This document shows positions 1-8,224 of a stretch of DNA of 22,806 nt, piece after piece. The position numbers and the translations under genes are program-made. Source of the DNA: a virus; the IMG/VR virus record IMGVR_UViG_3300042890_000454, positions 1-22,806 of that record; one strand, written 5' to 3'. Each line of letters starts with the position of its first letter. Position 1 is the stretch's first letter. The notes beneath the pieces are model-generated. The model was not told where the DNA came from and did not search any database. It was given only the letters and a program-made list of their open reading frames with translations.

Positions 1-554
1 GGAGTAGGAATCGGATTTCTATCATCCTCCATGTATCTATTTTCTAAAGTTTCTTCATACATGTATCCTAAGTCTAATTCTGAACCTGCATTATGTGCTT
101 TGTTTATAGCAGAAAAGGCAGCGTCAAAATCATTTCTTTTAACTAAGTCAACAGCATTTCTTAGGGCTTTTACATATTCCCTATTTCTACAAAACTCCAC
201 AATTTTGTCCTTGACATGTTGTAAGTCCTTAGAGTCAGCAAAATCCAAGGAACTCTTAAGAAACATGTAAATACTCTGGGCATGGATTTTATTTCTTTCT
301 GCCTGAGAATCGTTTTCATCCTTGTTTGCTAATTCCTTGATGTTTATTTTTAAAACATCTATTGTAGGTTGTATTTTGTATGTCTCATAATATTCATACA
401 TTTTTTCTACTACCCAAGACATAGCCTCGTTCTCAAAATAATTTGGATCAAGAATGTCAATAATGCGAGTAAAAAAATTCTCGTCATTAAGCAAATTGTA
501 CAAAACCTTCTTTTGAAAATCCGTACCAAAAGAATTTAATAAATTGGCGGTCAT
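1..554 (-). CDS. Replicative DNA helicase, gp41/DnaB-like (N-terminal part, cut by window edge)
   Basis: The reading frame opens at the ATG at 554-552 (MTANLLNSFGTDFQKK) and stays open to the window edge, so about 184 N-terminal residues are visible and the C-terminus is missing. The visible part resembles the helical N-terminal domain of DnaB/T4 gp41 helicases: an opening segment like 'KKVLYNLLNDENFFTRIIDI', then a helical region, then '..GYMYEETLENRYMED' and 'NPIPTP', which resembles the linker before the RecA-like ATPase core. Walker motifs would lie outside the window. In this family the hexamer unwinds the fork and recruits primase. It starts 3 bases after the stop of the RNase H gene and is the last visible gene of the replication block, which fits the assignment. 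A replicative helicase is likely. The exact gp41 equivalence is inferred from pattern and context. Confidence 0.7.
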   Translation of the reverse strand, partial: MTANLLNSFGTDFQKKVLYNLLNDENFFTRIIDILDPNYFENEAMSWVVEKMYEYYETYKIQPTIDVLKINIKELANKDENDSQAERNKIHAQSIYMFLKSSLDFADSKDLQHVKDKIVEFCRNREYVKALRNAVDLVKRNDFDAAFSAINKAHNAGSELDLGYMYEETLENRYMEDDRNPIPT

Positions 555-557
555 TAT

Positions 558-1580
558 TTATGATTTTAATCTGTTTACAAAGTTTCTATGCCATGAATCA
601 AAGTCATTAATCCTAGAGAAAAGCCCGTCGAACGCAAACATTTGCATAAATTCATAGTCATAACTAGCGGGTACAAAATCCTGCAAAATTCTTCTTATTG
701 CACTTTTTGTATGGTAAGAAACATCAACGTTATGTAACTGAATTAACTTGTAGTTTAATTCTAATTTGTCAAAATCGTTAATGAGATTATCTAACCCTTT
801 GTATTTTTTACCCTCTGAAATCAAATCTTTTGCCCGGTTATAAAAGAAATCCAAATCTTCTATTTTAGTATTTCTTATTTCCGGAAAAAATTTAATTATG
901 TTTTTTTCTCCTATAGAACCGAAGCTAGGAATGTTGTCGCTGCGGTCCCCTACAAAAGCCTTGTAATATACGAAGTTTTCTGGGATAATTCCAAATTCTT
1001 CGGCAACTTTTTTCGGAGAATACATAATTTTTTTTGTAGGGTTATAAACTTGTATGTTTTCTGATACTAACTGGAGGTAGTCTTTATCAGATGACATTAT
1101 AAATTTATATTTGTAATCATCTAAGTCATTTGAGTTTATGAGAATAGAAATAACATCATCTGCTTCAACTCCGTCCATGATTAATTGAACAACAGGTAAA
1201 TTATTTAAATACTCTATAAGTCTTCTAATTTGTCTTTCTGATTCTTTATCTGTACTTTCTGTCTTACTTTCGGTTAGTCTATTTAACTTAAGTCCTTTAT
1301 GTTTGCCGGATTTATACCCTTTGTACATTTTTTTTCTCCGTACAGATCCTCCTTGACCATCAAATACAACAATAACTTTATTTATATTGTAAGTCTTAAC
1401 AAAAGAAAACATACTTTCTAAGAATCCAAAGGCACCTCCTATTGTGTGCCCATCCGTGTTCAATGTCGGATAGGCACAAAAGCATCTGATAAACAAATTA
1501 GTTCCATCTATTATAAGAACAGTCTTTTCGTTAGACATAGATCTATGATTATCTAACAATTTTGATAAATCAATTGTCAT
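558..1580 (-). CDS. rnh: RNase H / 5'-3' exonuclease (FEN family, T4 Rnh-like)
   Basis: This is a 340-residue protein of the 5'-nuclease (flap endonuclease/T4 RNase H) family, which removes RNA primers and flaps from lagging-strand fragments. The acidic metal-binding residues are all in place: D25 in 'LIIDGTN', D74 in 'VVFDGQGG', E139/D141/D142 in 'GVEADDV', D165/D167 in 'SSDKDYL', and D212/D215 in 'VGDRSDNIP'. The last motif begins the helix-hairpin-helix region typical of the family. T4 Rnh is about 305 residues. The start at 1580 overlaps the end of the UvsX gene by 11 bases. An internal Met at residue 15 (codon at 1538) is an alternative, but the first 14 residues resemble the N-terminal tail of T4 Rnh, so I keep the upstream start. 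It lies between UvsX and the helicase in the replication block. Confidence 0.9.
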   Translation of the reverse strand: MTIDLSKLLDNHRSMSNEKTVLIIDGTNLFIRCFCAYPTLNTDGHTIGGAFGFLESMFSFVKTYNINKVIVVFDGQGGSVRRKKMYKGYKSGKHKGLKLNRLTESKTESTDKESERQIRRLIEYLNNLPVVQLIMDGVEADDVISILINSNDLDDYKYKFIMSSDKDYLQLVSENIQVYNPTKKIMYSPKKVAEEFGIIPENFVYYKAFVGDRSDNIPSFGSIGEKNIIKFFPEIRNTKIEDLDFFYNRAKDLISEGKKYKGLDNLINDFDKLELNYKLIQLHNVDVSYHTKSAIRRILQDFVPASYDYEFMQMFAFDGLFSRINDFDSWHRNFVNRLKS

Positions 1581-2748
1581 CTTCCGTTTCTTCTATGTGA
1601 ATGAATGGAGTAGAATCTCCTTCGTCGCTACCGTCTCTTTTAATGTATGTTGTAATATAATAATCAGAGATATTAGAGAATATATCTTTACGTATTTCTT
1701 CCCTAGAAAATAGCTTATCGTGAAAATCTTTCCTTTGAAATTTTATTTCCTCTATAATTTCTCCGGTCTCTCTATTGCAATATTTATAAGTATACCAGGG
1801 TCCGGAAGCTGTTGCAATTCCTTTGTCTTTTAGGAAATCCATAATTGAACTTACATCATCAATTCCTGAGTTATACATAATATTGAAGGATGCTTTTCTA
1901 TGAGGAGGTCCTATTCTATTCTTGATAATCTCTGCTTCCGTAGTAATACCTAAAGGCAAATCTTTTTCAGGACCCTGTATTTTTCCTTTCTTGACTAACT
2001 TAACTCTTATGGATGAGTGAAAACCAATAGCCTTACCTCCTGATGTAGTGTAAGAATCCCCCATTCCTGGTCTAGCCTGTAGATTCTGCCTAAGTTGGTT
2101 AGTGAAAATTAAAAGAATCTTTTCTCTGCCTAACAAGTTTGTAAGTTTACGCATGGCTTTAGATATAATGATTGCTTTTTGCGTAGCCCATCCATCTTTG
2201 TCGTAATTGCCCTCAATCTCATCCTTTGTACTTGCTCCCATTACTGAATCCACTACAATAGTTACGATTACATCTTTATTAGACGCTCTCATTTGCTCTA
2301 TTATGGTTTCAACTGAATTAAAAACATCTTCGATAACTTCATGCTGCACATATACGAAGTTCTTTTTTAAATCTACGCCAATAGCACTCAGAAATTCTTT
2401 ACTCACAGCACTCTCTGTATCTATGATAATACCAATTCCGCCTTTCTTTTGCGTTTCCTTTATAGCGTGAGCAGCTAATAAAGATTTTCCAGATTGTTCT
2501 AGTCCTATTAGTTCTATAATTTTACCTACAGGATACCCGCCATTTTCTCTGTTGGAAATAGCCATATCTAGTGTTGTACATCCGGTAGATACGAAGTCAC
2601 TAACATTTGTAGGTGCTAACGTAGAGTCTTCTAGCTTGTAAGCTACAGTCCCTATGTCTTTTTTGTACTTAGCATTTATTGCATCTATCAAAGATGATGC
2701 AAAAGATGTGTCAGTCCTCTCTTGGGAGGATTCCTTTTTCTTTGCCAT
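1570..2748 (-). CDS. uvsX: UvsX, RecA-like recombinase
   Basis: A 392-residue RecA/UvsX recombinase, essentially the length of T4 UvsX. It is expected to form filaments on single-stranded DNA and drive strand invasion for recombination-dependent replication and repair. The Walker A P-loop is at residues 82-89 (GLEQSGKS). A Walker B-like strand ends in 'TIVVDSVMGAS'. A RecA-type core follows with 'LLIFTNQLRQNLQ' and a glycine-rich DNA-binding loop region 'GDSYTTSGGKAIGFHSS'. The acidic C-terminus ends 'HIEETEDDN'. The ATG at 2748 is preceded by an A/T-rich leader (AAAAAAACGTTAATT) with no Shine-Dalgarno match. It sits 13 bases downstream of the gp32-like gene, its functional partner in T4. Confidence 0.95.
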   Translation of the reverse strand: MAKKKESSQERTDTSFASSLIDAINAKYKKDIGTVAYKLEDSTLAPTNVSDFVSTGCTTLDMAISNRENGGYPVGKIIELIGLEQSGKSLLAAHAIKETQKKGGIGIIIDTESAVSKEFLSAIGVDLKKNFVYVQHEVIEDVFNSVETIIEQMRASNKDVIVTIVVDSVMGASTKDEIEGNYDKDGWATQKAIIISKAMRKLTNLLGREKILLIFTNQLRQNLQARPGMGDSYTTSGGKAIGFHSSIRVKLVKKGKIQGPEKDLPLGITTEAEIIKNRIGPPHRKASFNIMYNSGIDDVSSIMDFLKDKGIATASGPWYTYKYCNRETGEIIEEIKFQRKDFHDKLFSREEIRKDIFSNISDYYITTYIKRDGSDEGDSTPFIHIEETEDDN

Positions 2749-2761
2749 AATTAACGTTTTT

Positions 2762-3631
2762 TTATATAGAATCTAGAAATTTAGAAAAATCGTCTTCAAG
2801 TGATTTGGTAGCTACTGGTTTTTCAACCTGTTTATTTCTTACCTCTTCCGTAGTTTCTTGTGTCTTTGTGCCACCTCTTATAATCTCAGTTGATTCCGGT
2901 GCCTTGCTTTTTGAGAATAAAGATCCTGCTAAAGAAGTTACCATTTTTTCAATCTCTTCTTTTGTATGAGTAATGTACAAACCCTCAATATTTCCCATTT
3001 CCTCATACTGTCTCTTAAAATCCTCAATAGTATAGCCTTCTTCCGCTCTTTCTATCAAATTAGTCGGGCTTCTCTTTGCTGTAATTTCCACTCCACCTCC
3101 GGAAGGTTTGGTGATAACTAAGTCAGTTCCTATTTTTAAGTCAAAGATTTTTGACGAGTCTTCTCCTTCTTCCTCAAAAATAGTATTCATGATGTTGAAT
3201 ATTTTCTCGTAAGTCTTAGTGTTTACAGGCCATACCTTGATTCCTGACGATTCCTTTCCTCTTATTAGAATAGGGACATAGTAAAACTTTTGAGGAGAAA
3301 AATATTTAATAAATTGCTTGTTGTTCTCATAATCCTGTCTGTAAAGATTATTGGCAAATAATTCAGCCGGATCTTCTTTTTGGAAAGTTTTAGGAGATAC
3401 AAACTCGTAATTTGCTAAACCTATCTTTGTGGTGTAATCTCTACCATGAATATAAACCATATAAAAAGGCCATTCAGGATCTTTTTTGTTTGGTACAATT
3501 CTAATAGTGGTAGAACTAGATGTAGGTCTCCAAATATAATCAAAAATGTTTTTACCTTTCTTTCTACCTGTAGGACCGGAGTTAGAAAGTTTACTCGCTT
3601 CTTGTTTGAAACGTTCTGCAAAATTACTCAT
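2762..3631 (-). CDS. Single-stranded DNA-binding protein, gp32-like
   Basis: A 289-residue protein resembling T4 gp32 (301 residues), which coats single-stranded DNA and organises polymerase, helicase and recombinase. The N-terminus is basic (QEASKLSNSGPTGRKKGKN), like the cooperative-binding region. An OB-fold-like core follows with aromatic residues ('EWPFYMVYIHGRDY', 'KFYYVPILIRG'), then an acidic C-terminal tip 'LEDDFSKFLDSI' of the kind SSBs use to bind partners. I see no cysteine in the protein, so the zinc-binding His-Cys cluster of T4 gp32 is absent. Residues 250-275 are Thr/Glu-rich and probably a flexible linker. It stands immediately upstream of uvsX. The leader before ATG at 3631 is AT-rich with no Shine-Dalgarno. 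Confidence 0.85.
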   Translation of the reverse strand: MSNFAERFKQEASKLSNSGPTGRKKGKNIFDYIWRPTSSSTTIRIVPNKKDPEWPFYMVYIHGRDYTTKIGLANYEFVSPKTFQKEDPAELFANNLYRQDYENNKQFIKYFSPQKFYYVPILIRGKESSGIKVWPVNTKTYEKIFNIMNTIFEEEGEDSSKIFDLKIGTDLVITKPSGGGVEITAKRSPTNLIERAEEGYTIEDFKRQYEEMGNIEGLYITHTKEEIEKMVTSLAGSLFSKSKAPESTEIIRGGTKTQETTEEVRNKQVEKPVATKSLEDDFSKFLDSI

Positions 3632-3642
3632 AACTATATAAA

Positions 3643-4053
3643 TTAAATGTTAGAAATATTCTTTTTGTAAAGAAACTTTAAGTCAATTATTCTCAATCCA
3701 TCAGATCCTGTCACTATTAGGCAATTCTCGTAAGCATACCAGTCAATTTTATAATTAACATCAAGTTTACCATTATTCGATTGCTCTATAAGTATGTTAA
3801 GGCCATTTAGAGTGAATAAAGTTCCGGTTTCTTTATTTCTATGTAATATAAGGGTGGACGGAAGTAATGTAAAATCTTCCTCTCTGATAACATTGTAACT
3901 TAAAATTAGTTCATCATTATCGGATGCATTTCTAAAAACAAATACACTATCGTTTGTTATATCATAAGTGTTTCTAATAGTCTTCAATGTACTTTCTATA
4001 AAATGCGGGTGGCAAAAAGTACATAATAATTTTGTAGGTTTCCTCTCAATCAT
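3643..4053 (-). CDS. Conserved-looking protein of unknown function in replication block
   Basis: I do not recognise this 136-residue protein. Its ATG overlaps the stop of the family A polymerase gene (ATGA, 4053-4050), so the two are probably translationally coupled. The gp32-like gene follows 11 bases later. It looks like a small soluble alpha/beta protein: 'KLLCTFCHPHFIESTLKTI' near the N-terminus, then alternating hydrophobic strands ('DSVFVFRNAS', 'DELILSYNVI', 'STLILHRN', 'NCLIVTGSDG') and a basic end. Cys11, Cys14 and His15 sit close together (C-x2-C-H), but there is no second metal-ligand pair. The position after the polymerase recalls regA in T4, but I see no RegA similarity. A polymerase accessory role is a context-based guess. 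Confidence 0.6.
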   Translation of the reverse strand: MIERKPTKLLCTFCHPHFIESTLKTIRNTYDITNDSVFVFRNASDNDELILSYNVIREEDFTLLPSTLILHRNKETGTLFTLNGLNILIEQSNNGKLDVNYKIDWYAYENCLIVTGSDGLRIIDLKFLYKKNISNI

Positions 4054-5384
4054 GTTTGCATGTTTTCCAAATCAAAAGATTTCATGTTAAAATAGTTTTT
4101 TCCAATTTTCACAGATGAGCTAAACCCAGAATCGTTTATAATCTTTTGTATTCCCCTTAATGTTTCCAATCCATCTTCTCTGTCAAAATCTAATAAGAAA
4201 GAATCATACACATATAATACGATTTGCGTTTTCTTCGACTGCAAATATACAATAATTTTACTAATAATGTCAAAAAAATGTTCAACTTCCATTAATTGTA
4301 TAACATAAGAGAATAATTTTCCTTTTGTGTAGGAGTAATCATCTTTTAGATTCGATAGTTTTAAAGTTCTTACACAGTATGGAACAATAACTTCTTTATC
4401 TTGAACCATTTGACTATATATCGAATCCCTATATTTATACAATGCACTAAAGAAAGGAATCTTCTTAGCATCCCCCCTTTCAGAATAAATATTAGTGAAA
4501 GTGATTTTTTTTGCCTCATCGTATTCTTGCGGGGATATATTATTCTTCTTGAAATACATCTTTGCTAAATACATGTGAACATCTTCTTCTTCTAATGTAT
4601 ATCCAATGGCCTTTGCAATCAGATATAAATGAAATGACTTAATATCAAATTCCACTAATATTCCTCTATCATGCCTAGAAATGAATCCTAAGCGATGTTT
4701 TTCATCTTTTGGTATTGCGCTAAGGTTAATACCATTACATGTCCCTACAGGCCTTCCTGTGGCATTGTAGAGCATGTATTTAGGATGTAGTAAAGATGTT
4801 GTTAATTTCTTATTGTATACTTCATTTATTTGAGGAATGTCAATGCAAATTCCATTATCTCTAATATGATTTAAAGATGATAGAATAGATGTATATTTTT
4901 CAATGACAGATGATTTCTTATCCAATGTGCTTAAATAGGATAGCTGACTATTAAAACATCTTAAGAACATGTAATATGGAATATAGATGTTATAAGATGT
5001 TGATGGATAATAAAATCTTTTGTACTTAGATGTAAATGAATATAAATCTCCTAAATAATCTGTATCTCCTTTGTTTAGCCAATATAGTAATGGGAACTCG
5101 GTTGAAAATTTACTGGGAAAATAATAATCAAAGATGTATTTAGATGACGCTATTACATAATTAAATGATAATAATGTCTGTAATGTCTCTAATGTTATGT
5201 TTGATTTAAATTCTTCATGTTGTAATGCTATTGAATATGACTCATTTGATTTATAGTCATGTATAAATAACATAGAGAGCCCCTCCGAAAAATTTGACAT
5301 ATCTTTCGGAATAGGAAACACAAAGGAACCTGAAAAATTAGTTTGGATCTTGTTTAGTTGATCCTCGTTCTCAATAACCATCAT
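4050..5384 (-). CDS. Divergent, compact family A (Pol I-like) DNA polymerase
   Basis: The 444-residue protein aligns by eye with the core of family A polymerases. Residues 176-182 (DNGICID) match the 'GIxVD' element that follows the exonuclease domain. 'ATGRPVG' at 208-214, followed by 'NLSAIPK', matches TGRLSS..NLQNIP. Motif A is at D247 ('EFDIKSFHLY'). 'EEDVHMYLAKMYF' matches the DIHxxxAxxxF helix. Motif B at K292-F296-Y300 ('AKKITFTNIY') has the canonical K-x3-F-x3-Y spacing. Motif C is 'VYDSFLLDF' with D394. Differences: only 27 residues separate GIxID from TGR, where E. coli Pol I has well over 100, so the thumb appears to be missing. His252 replaces the motif A Glu, Tyr254 the following Arg, Tyr288 the motif B Arg, and YDS the usual HDE. 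The N-terminal ~170 residues look like a 3'-5' exonuclease fold without its acidic residues. Probably the phage replicase or a split-polymerase subunit; activity is unproven. The start overlaps the upstream gene by 14 bases. Confidence 0.75.
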   Translation of the reverse strand: MMVIENEDQLNKIQTNFSGSFVFPIPKDMSNFSEGLSMLFIHDYKSNESYSIALQHEEFKSNITLETLQTLLSFNYVIASSKYIFDYYFPSKFSTEFPLLYWLNKGDTDYLGDLYSFTSKYKRFYYPSTSYNIYIPYYMFLRCFNSQLSYLSTLDKKSSVIEKYTSILSSLNHIRDNGICIDIPQINEVYNKKLTTSLLHPKYMLYNATGRPVGTCNGINLSAIPKDEKHRLGFISRHDRGILVEFDIKSFHLYLIAKAIGYTLEEEDVHMYLAKMYFKKNNISPQEYDEAKKITFTNIYSERGDAKKIPFFSALYKYRDSIYSQMVQDKEVIVPYCVRTLKLSNLKDDYSYTKGKLFSYVIQLMEVEHFFDIISKIIVYLQSKKTQIVLYVYDSFLLDFDREDGLETLRGIQKIINDSGFSSSVKIGKNYFNMKSFDLENMQT

Positions 5385-5889
5385 CTATATAAAACTCATT
5401 ATAATTTACAATAAACCTCTTAAGTCCTGGAAAAGTTGTCTCTGCGCTTAAAACTTCATTCCTGTTTAATTGCGCTACTTTAACTTTATCTCCACGGACT
5501 TTCCAATAGATTTCTGCAAATATAAGTCTATTTTTGTTATCCTGCAAGTTTTTAGCAGAAAAATAATCATCTTTACTAATTTCTGTTATAGATGTTATTG
5601 GTTTTATTCGTTTTTGGTAAAAATATCTTTTAAAATAAAGACCTTCTTCTTCTATAACTTCTTTTGTCGGTGTGTAAGGATTTATGTTAATATACTCTAC
5701 CATGGGTTCCGAACCAAGAGAAGAATAGACCCTTCTCTTAAATTCGTACTCTAAAAATAATCTTTTTCTAGTGTCCTTTCCATTTATACCTGCGTATGGT
5801 ATTCTGTTGGTATAAAAATAATATCCTTTATACGGCATGTTATTTTCATCCCATAAAAAACCACCTTCTGTATAAAAAAAATTAGCCAT
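5371..5889 (-). CDS. Unknown protein at the tail/replication boundary, possibly virion component
   Basis: I do not recognise this 172-residue protein. It is rich in Tyr, Phe, Asn and Arg, with an N-terminal stretch 'GYYFYTNRIPYAG' resembling short 'YxG' repeats seen in some virion proteins. It has no signal peptide, membrane segment or Cys cluster. The ATG at 5889 is preceded by CATAAAATAAAATAATC, the same kind of leader found before several tail genes here, and the first two bases of that leader belong to the baseplate gene's stop region. Its 3' end overlaps the polymerase start by 14 bases. It may be a baseplate or fibre-associated protein at the end of the tail operon, but this is inferred from position and leader only. 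Confidence 0.6.
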   Translation of the reverse strand: MANFFYTEGGFLWDENNMPYKGYYFYTNRIPYAGINGKDTRKRLFLEYEFKRRVYSSLGSEPMVEYININPYTPTKEVIEEEGLYFKRYFYQKRIKPITSITEISKDDYFSAKNLQDNKNRLIFAEIYWKVRGDKVKVAQLNRNEVLSAETTFPGLKRFIVNYNEFYIDDGY

Positions 5890-5901
5890 GATTATTTTAT
5901 T

Positions 5902-7923
5902 TTATGCTCCTAAGGTAGGTGTTCCCGGAGGTACAACTGTACAAATGGACTCTAATTCAGTTTGCCAATCTTGTCCTTCTATTACATGGTGTACTCTCGT
6001 GACTACGAATGCTATGTCTCTTTCGGTAGTAAAACTATTCGGCACTGTATTGCTATTTATATGATGTCCTATTCTCCATCCTCCTACACCATCCATTTTG
6101 ACATTCATTTTCATAAGCCATAGATACTGGTTATTTTTTCTCAAAGATTCGGTTGATTGAGCTCTTAGACATGTAGCTAGTAAGTTTCTGGCTCCATCAC
6201 AGGTTTCTTCACTGTACTTTGTTCTAGGCATTAAATCATTGTAGTAATTGTTTAATAGTTTATTTGCTATATTTTCTAATGCCATCTGTCCTGTTGAAAA
6301 ACCATCTTCACAGTTTCCTTCACTTACTGCATGAGCTGTTCTAGATGTGTTAAATATTGTTTTAACTAAGGAAGCATGTAGATCTGTAGAAGGGAGTTCG
6401 GCGCTTATATTTAATTCTCTAGTAGATCCGTCTCCATTAAGTGTATCAAATTTCCATATATTAAAACTCTCCTCTACGAAAGTTGATGGCACAATTCTTA
6501 ATACTCTATGCTCTGTTAAATTATCATCGGTTTGATTTCCGTCATCTTGAATTAAATCTAACTGAACGAAACCCCCAGTACATTGGCTAATGACAGTAAA
6601 TAATTTCTTAAAAAATGTATCCACCCTCAAATAAGCCTCATCTATAAAATCATTTTTTATATTATTCCCTGGGTCTGCTATACGCGTAGTGTGCATAGTA
6701 GCTTTAATGGCATCATATACTGTATTCCTATGTATTAGTATTTTTCTATAATCAATATAAGTAGTGTAGTGAGATTTAATACCATCAATAGTACCTCCCG
6801 CAACGTCTTCATAATTTTTACCCTCCGACCTATTGTTTTTATTTGTATAGTTTCCTGCTCCGCCGCCTAGTATTAATATTTTTTTAGGGTCGCAGGATCT
6901 AACTACATTACCGGATAGGCAAGAACAATGGGGTTTTACGGGAAAACCTATGAAAACATCTTTTACCATTGATCCTTCCACGCAGCCGTTTCTATAAAAA
7001 GGCTCTAATGCAAATTCGTTTATTATTCTGTCAACAACATACTGTAAAGTAAAGAACTCATCAGTTGTCGTTTGAGCTGTTGGTATTTCTGTAGGATCTG
7101 GACTTAGCTCATTTCCTTCTATTGGCTGATATACTACTACGTCTGCATTTCTAATGTTACGAAAATTCAAATACGATATACCGAATTGTACCCTTCCTTC
7201 ATAATTATTTTTTCTATCGTATTTAATTATTTCACCGTCTCCGATAGAATCTGTTAGAGTAGCACCTGATTTTTGAGCATCATATAACATGAGTTCATAA
7301 TAACCCGATACCTGACCCTCTTCTACGCCATTGTTAAAAGATTTATTATTCTTATATTTTAAATCACTTCTTTCCCAAAGTCCGGATAAACCAATGTCAA
7401 GTGTGGAAAACACTTCCCCCGGTCCTATAGCCTCAAAAGATAGTTGATAGTAGTTTTCATTAGTTGTTTGCCAAGTTCCATAAGCAATATAACATCCCTT
7501 AACGGTATAAGAAGGGCATCCGTCAAAAGGAGCTGCATAGGCTAGGGTTATAGATAATTGATTTTTAGGGTCATTTATACAAAAAACTTCTGAATATTTT
7601 AAAAAATCAGACATAGTATAAACTTCTATAGTGCCTCTAATTCTCATAGATAAATTGACAAGAGACGCATCATTTCCTATTCTTTCTATCTCTGCTCTTA
7701 CTAAGTTCGGTCTAGGTTTTAAAGAAGTTGGGTTGTAAGTTTCAGTAAAAGTGTCTTCTCTAGTGGACACAGTTATGCCTTCTTTAGTTATCGTACAGAA
7801 AGCAGTATTACGTGTTTTTGGTTTAAAGTAATCAAAAGTATTACCATCCGAGTAAAGCCCTTTTCGAGAGTTTAAAACATTTATTGTTGAAGTGGGTATA
7901 GGTCTTCTAAAAGGGGGTGCCAT
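5902..7923 (-). CDS. Large baseplate protein, probable hub (gp27/gpD-like position)
   Basis: A 673-residue predicted soluble, beta-rich protein. I cannot assign a family from motifs alone. The order tape measure - ~277-residue protein - LysM protein - this protein matches P2 (T-U-X-D) and comparable myophages, where the fourth gene is the gp27-like baseplate hub that carries the spike. The N-terminus ('TITKEGITVSTREDTFTETYNP') and the C-terminal domain ('FVVTRVHHVIEGQDWQTEL', typical of hub proteins ending in a tail-fold domain) fit that role. Residues around 318-344 hold an unusual Cys cluster: 'KPHCSC' with C333 and C335, then C344, plus a nearby 'NGCVEGS' Cys. This could bind metal or form crosslinks. 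The start overlaps the LysM gene by 17 bases. A separate spike or lysozyme domain is not apparent. Confidence 0.65.
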   Translation of the reverse strand: MAPPFRRPIPTSTINVLNSRKGLYSDGNTFDYFKPKTRNTAFCTITKEGITVSTREDTFTETYNPTSLKPRPNLVRAEIERIGNDASLVNLSMRIRGTIEVYTMSDFLKYSEVFCINDPKNQLSITLAYAAPFDGCPSYTVKGCYIAYGTWQTTNENYYQLSFEAIGPGEVFSTLDIGLSGLWERSDLKYKNNKSFNNGVEEGQVSGYYELMLYDAQKSGATLTDSIGDGEIIKYDRKNNYEGRVQFGISYLNFRNIRNADVVVYQPIEGNELSPDPTEIPTAQTTTDEFFTLQYVVDRIINEFALEPFYRNGCVEGSMVKDVFIGFPVKPHCSCLSGNVVRSCDPKKILILGGGAGNYTNKNNRSEGKNYEDVAGGTIDGIKSHYTTYIDYRKILIHRNTVYDAIKATMHTTRIADPGNNIKNDFIDEAYLRVDTFFKKLFTVISQCTGGFVQLDLIQDDGNQTDDNLTEHRVLRIVPSTFVEESFNIWKFDTLNGDGSTRELNISAELPSTDLHASLVKTIFNTSRTAHAVSEGNCEDGFSTGQMALENIANKLLNNYYNDLMPRTKYSEETCDGARNLLATCLRAQSTESLRKNNQYLWLMKMNVKMDGVGGWRIGHHINSNTVPNSFTTERDIAFVVTRVHHVIEGQDWQTELESICTVVPPGTPTLGA

Positions 7924-8224
7924 TTATTGCTTCTTTTTTTAAGTTCTCTAATTCTAGCATATTTAAAGGATATGGTATTCTGAGCCTAATTCCAACAGGA
8001 GGTACAATAGTCCCTTTTCCTATATCATTTTCATTTGCTATTATCCACCAATATCTAGGATCTCCATAATAATCATTAGCTAATAAGTCTAGCCTATCAC
8101 CAGATTTAGCATATATAAAAAAATCACTAGTTTTAAAAGGTATCTTGTAATAATACGTAGTGCTATACCTTCTAACGCCGGATTCTTCTCTTATTATATT
8201 TGTTATATCTTCGTATCTATTCAT
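7907..8224 (-). CDS. LysM-domain baseplate/tail protein (gp53 / gpX-like)
   Basis: A 105-residue protein with one LysM-type domain over about residues 38-87: 'YAKSGDRLDLLANDYYGDP', then 'RYWWIIANEN' and 'GIRLRIPYP'. This 'GDRLDxLAxxYYGDPRYWWxIA...LRIP' pattern is characteristic of the tail LysM proteins of P2 gpX type and of T4 gp53-like baseplate proteins, which sit at the tube-baseplate junction. The frame is open upstream to 8326, but I choose the ATG at 8224 because it shares TAATG with the stop of the preceding gene, giving a classic coupled start. The extra 34 upstream residues lie inside the neighbouring gene and look like non-coding frame. The end overlaps the hub gene by 17 bases. 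Confidence 0.8.
   Translation of the reverse strand: MNRYEDITNIIREESGVRRYSTTYYYKIPFKTSDFFIYAKSGDRLDLLANDYYGDPRYWWIIANENDIGKGTIVPPVGIRLRIPYPLNMLELENLKKEAINGTPF

Noticed and set aside
31-270. Plus-strand open frame of 79 codons near the window start
   Set aside because: It is opposite to the helicase coding frame, which has clear family-like sequence; no leader or recognisable motif.
3421-3621. Second minus-strand frame inside the gp32-like gene
   Set aside because: It overlaps the well-supported SSB frame entirely and has no family resemblance.
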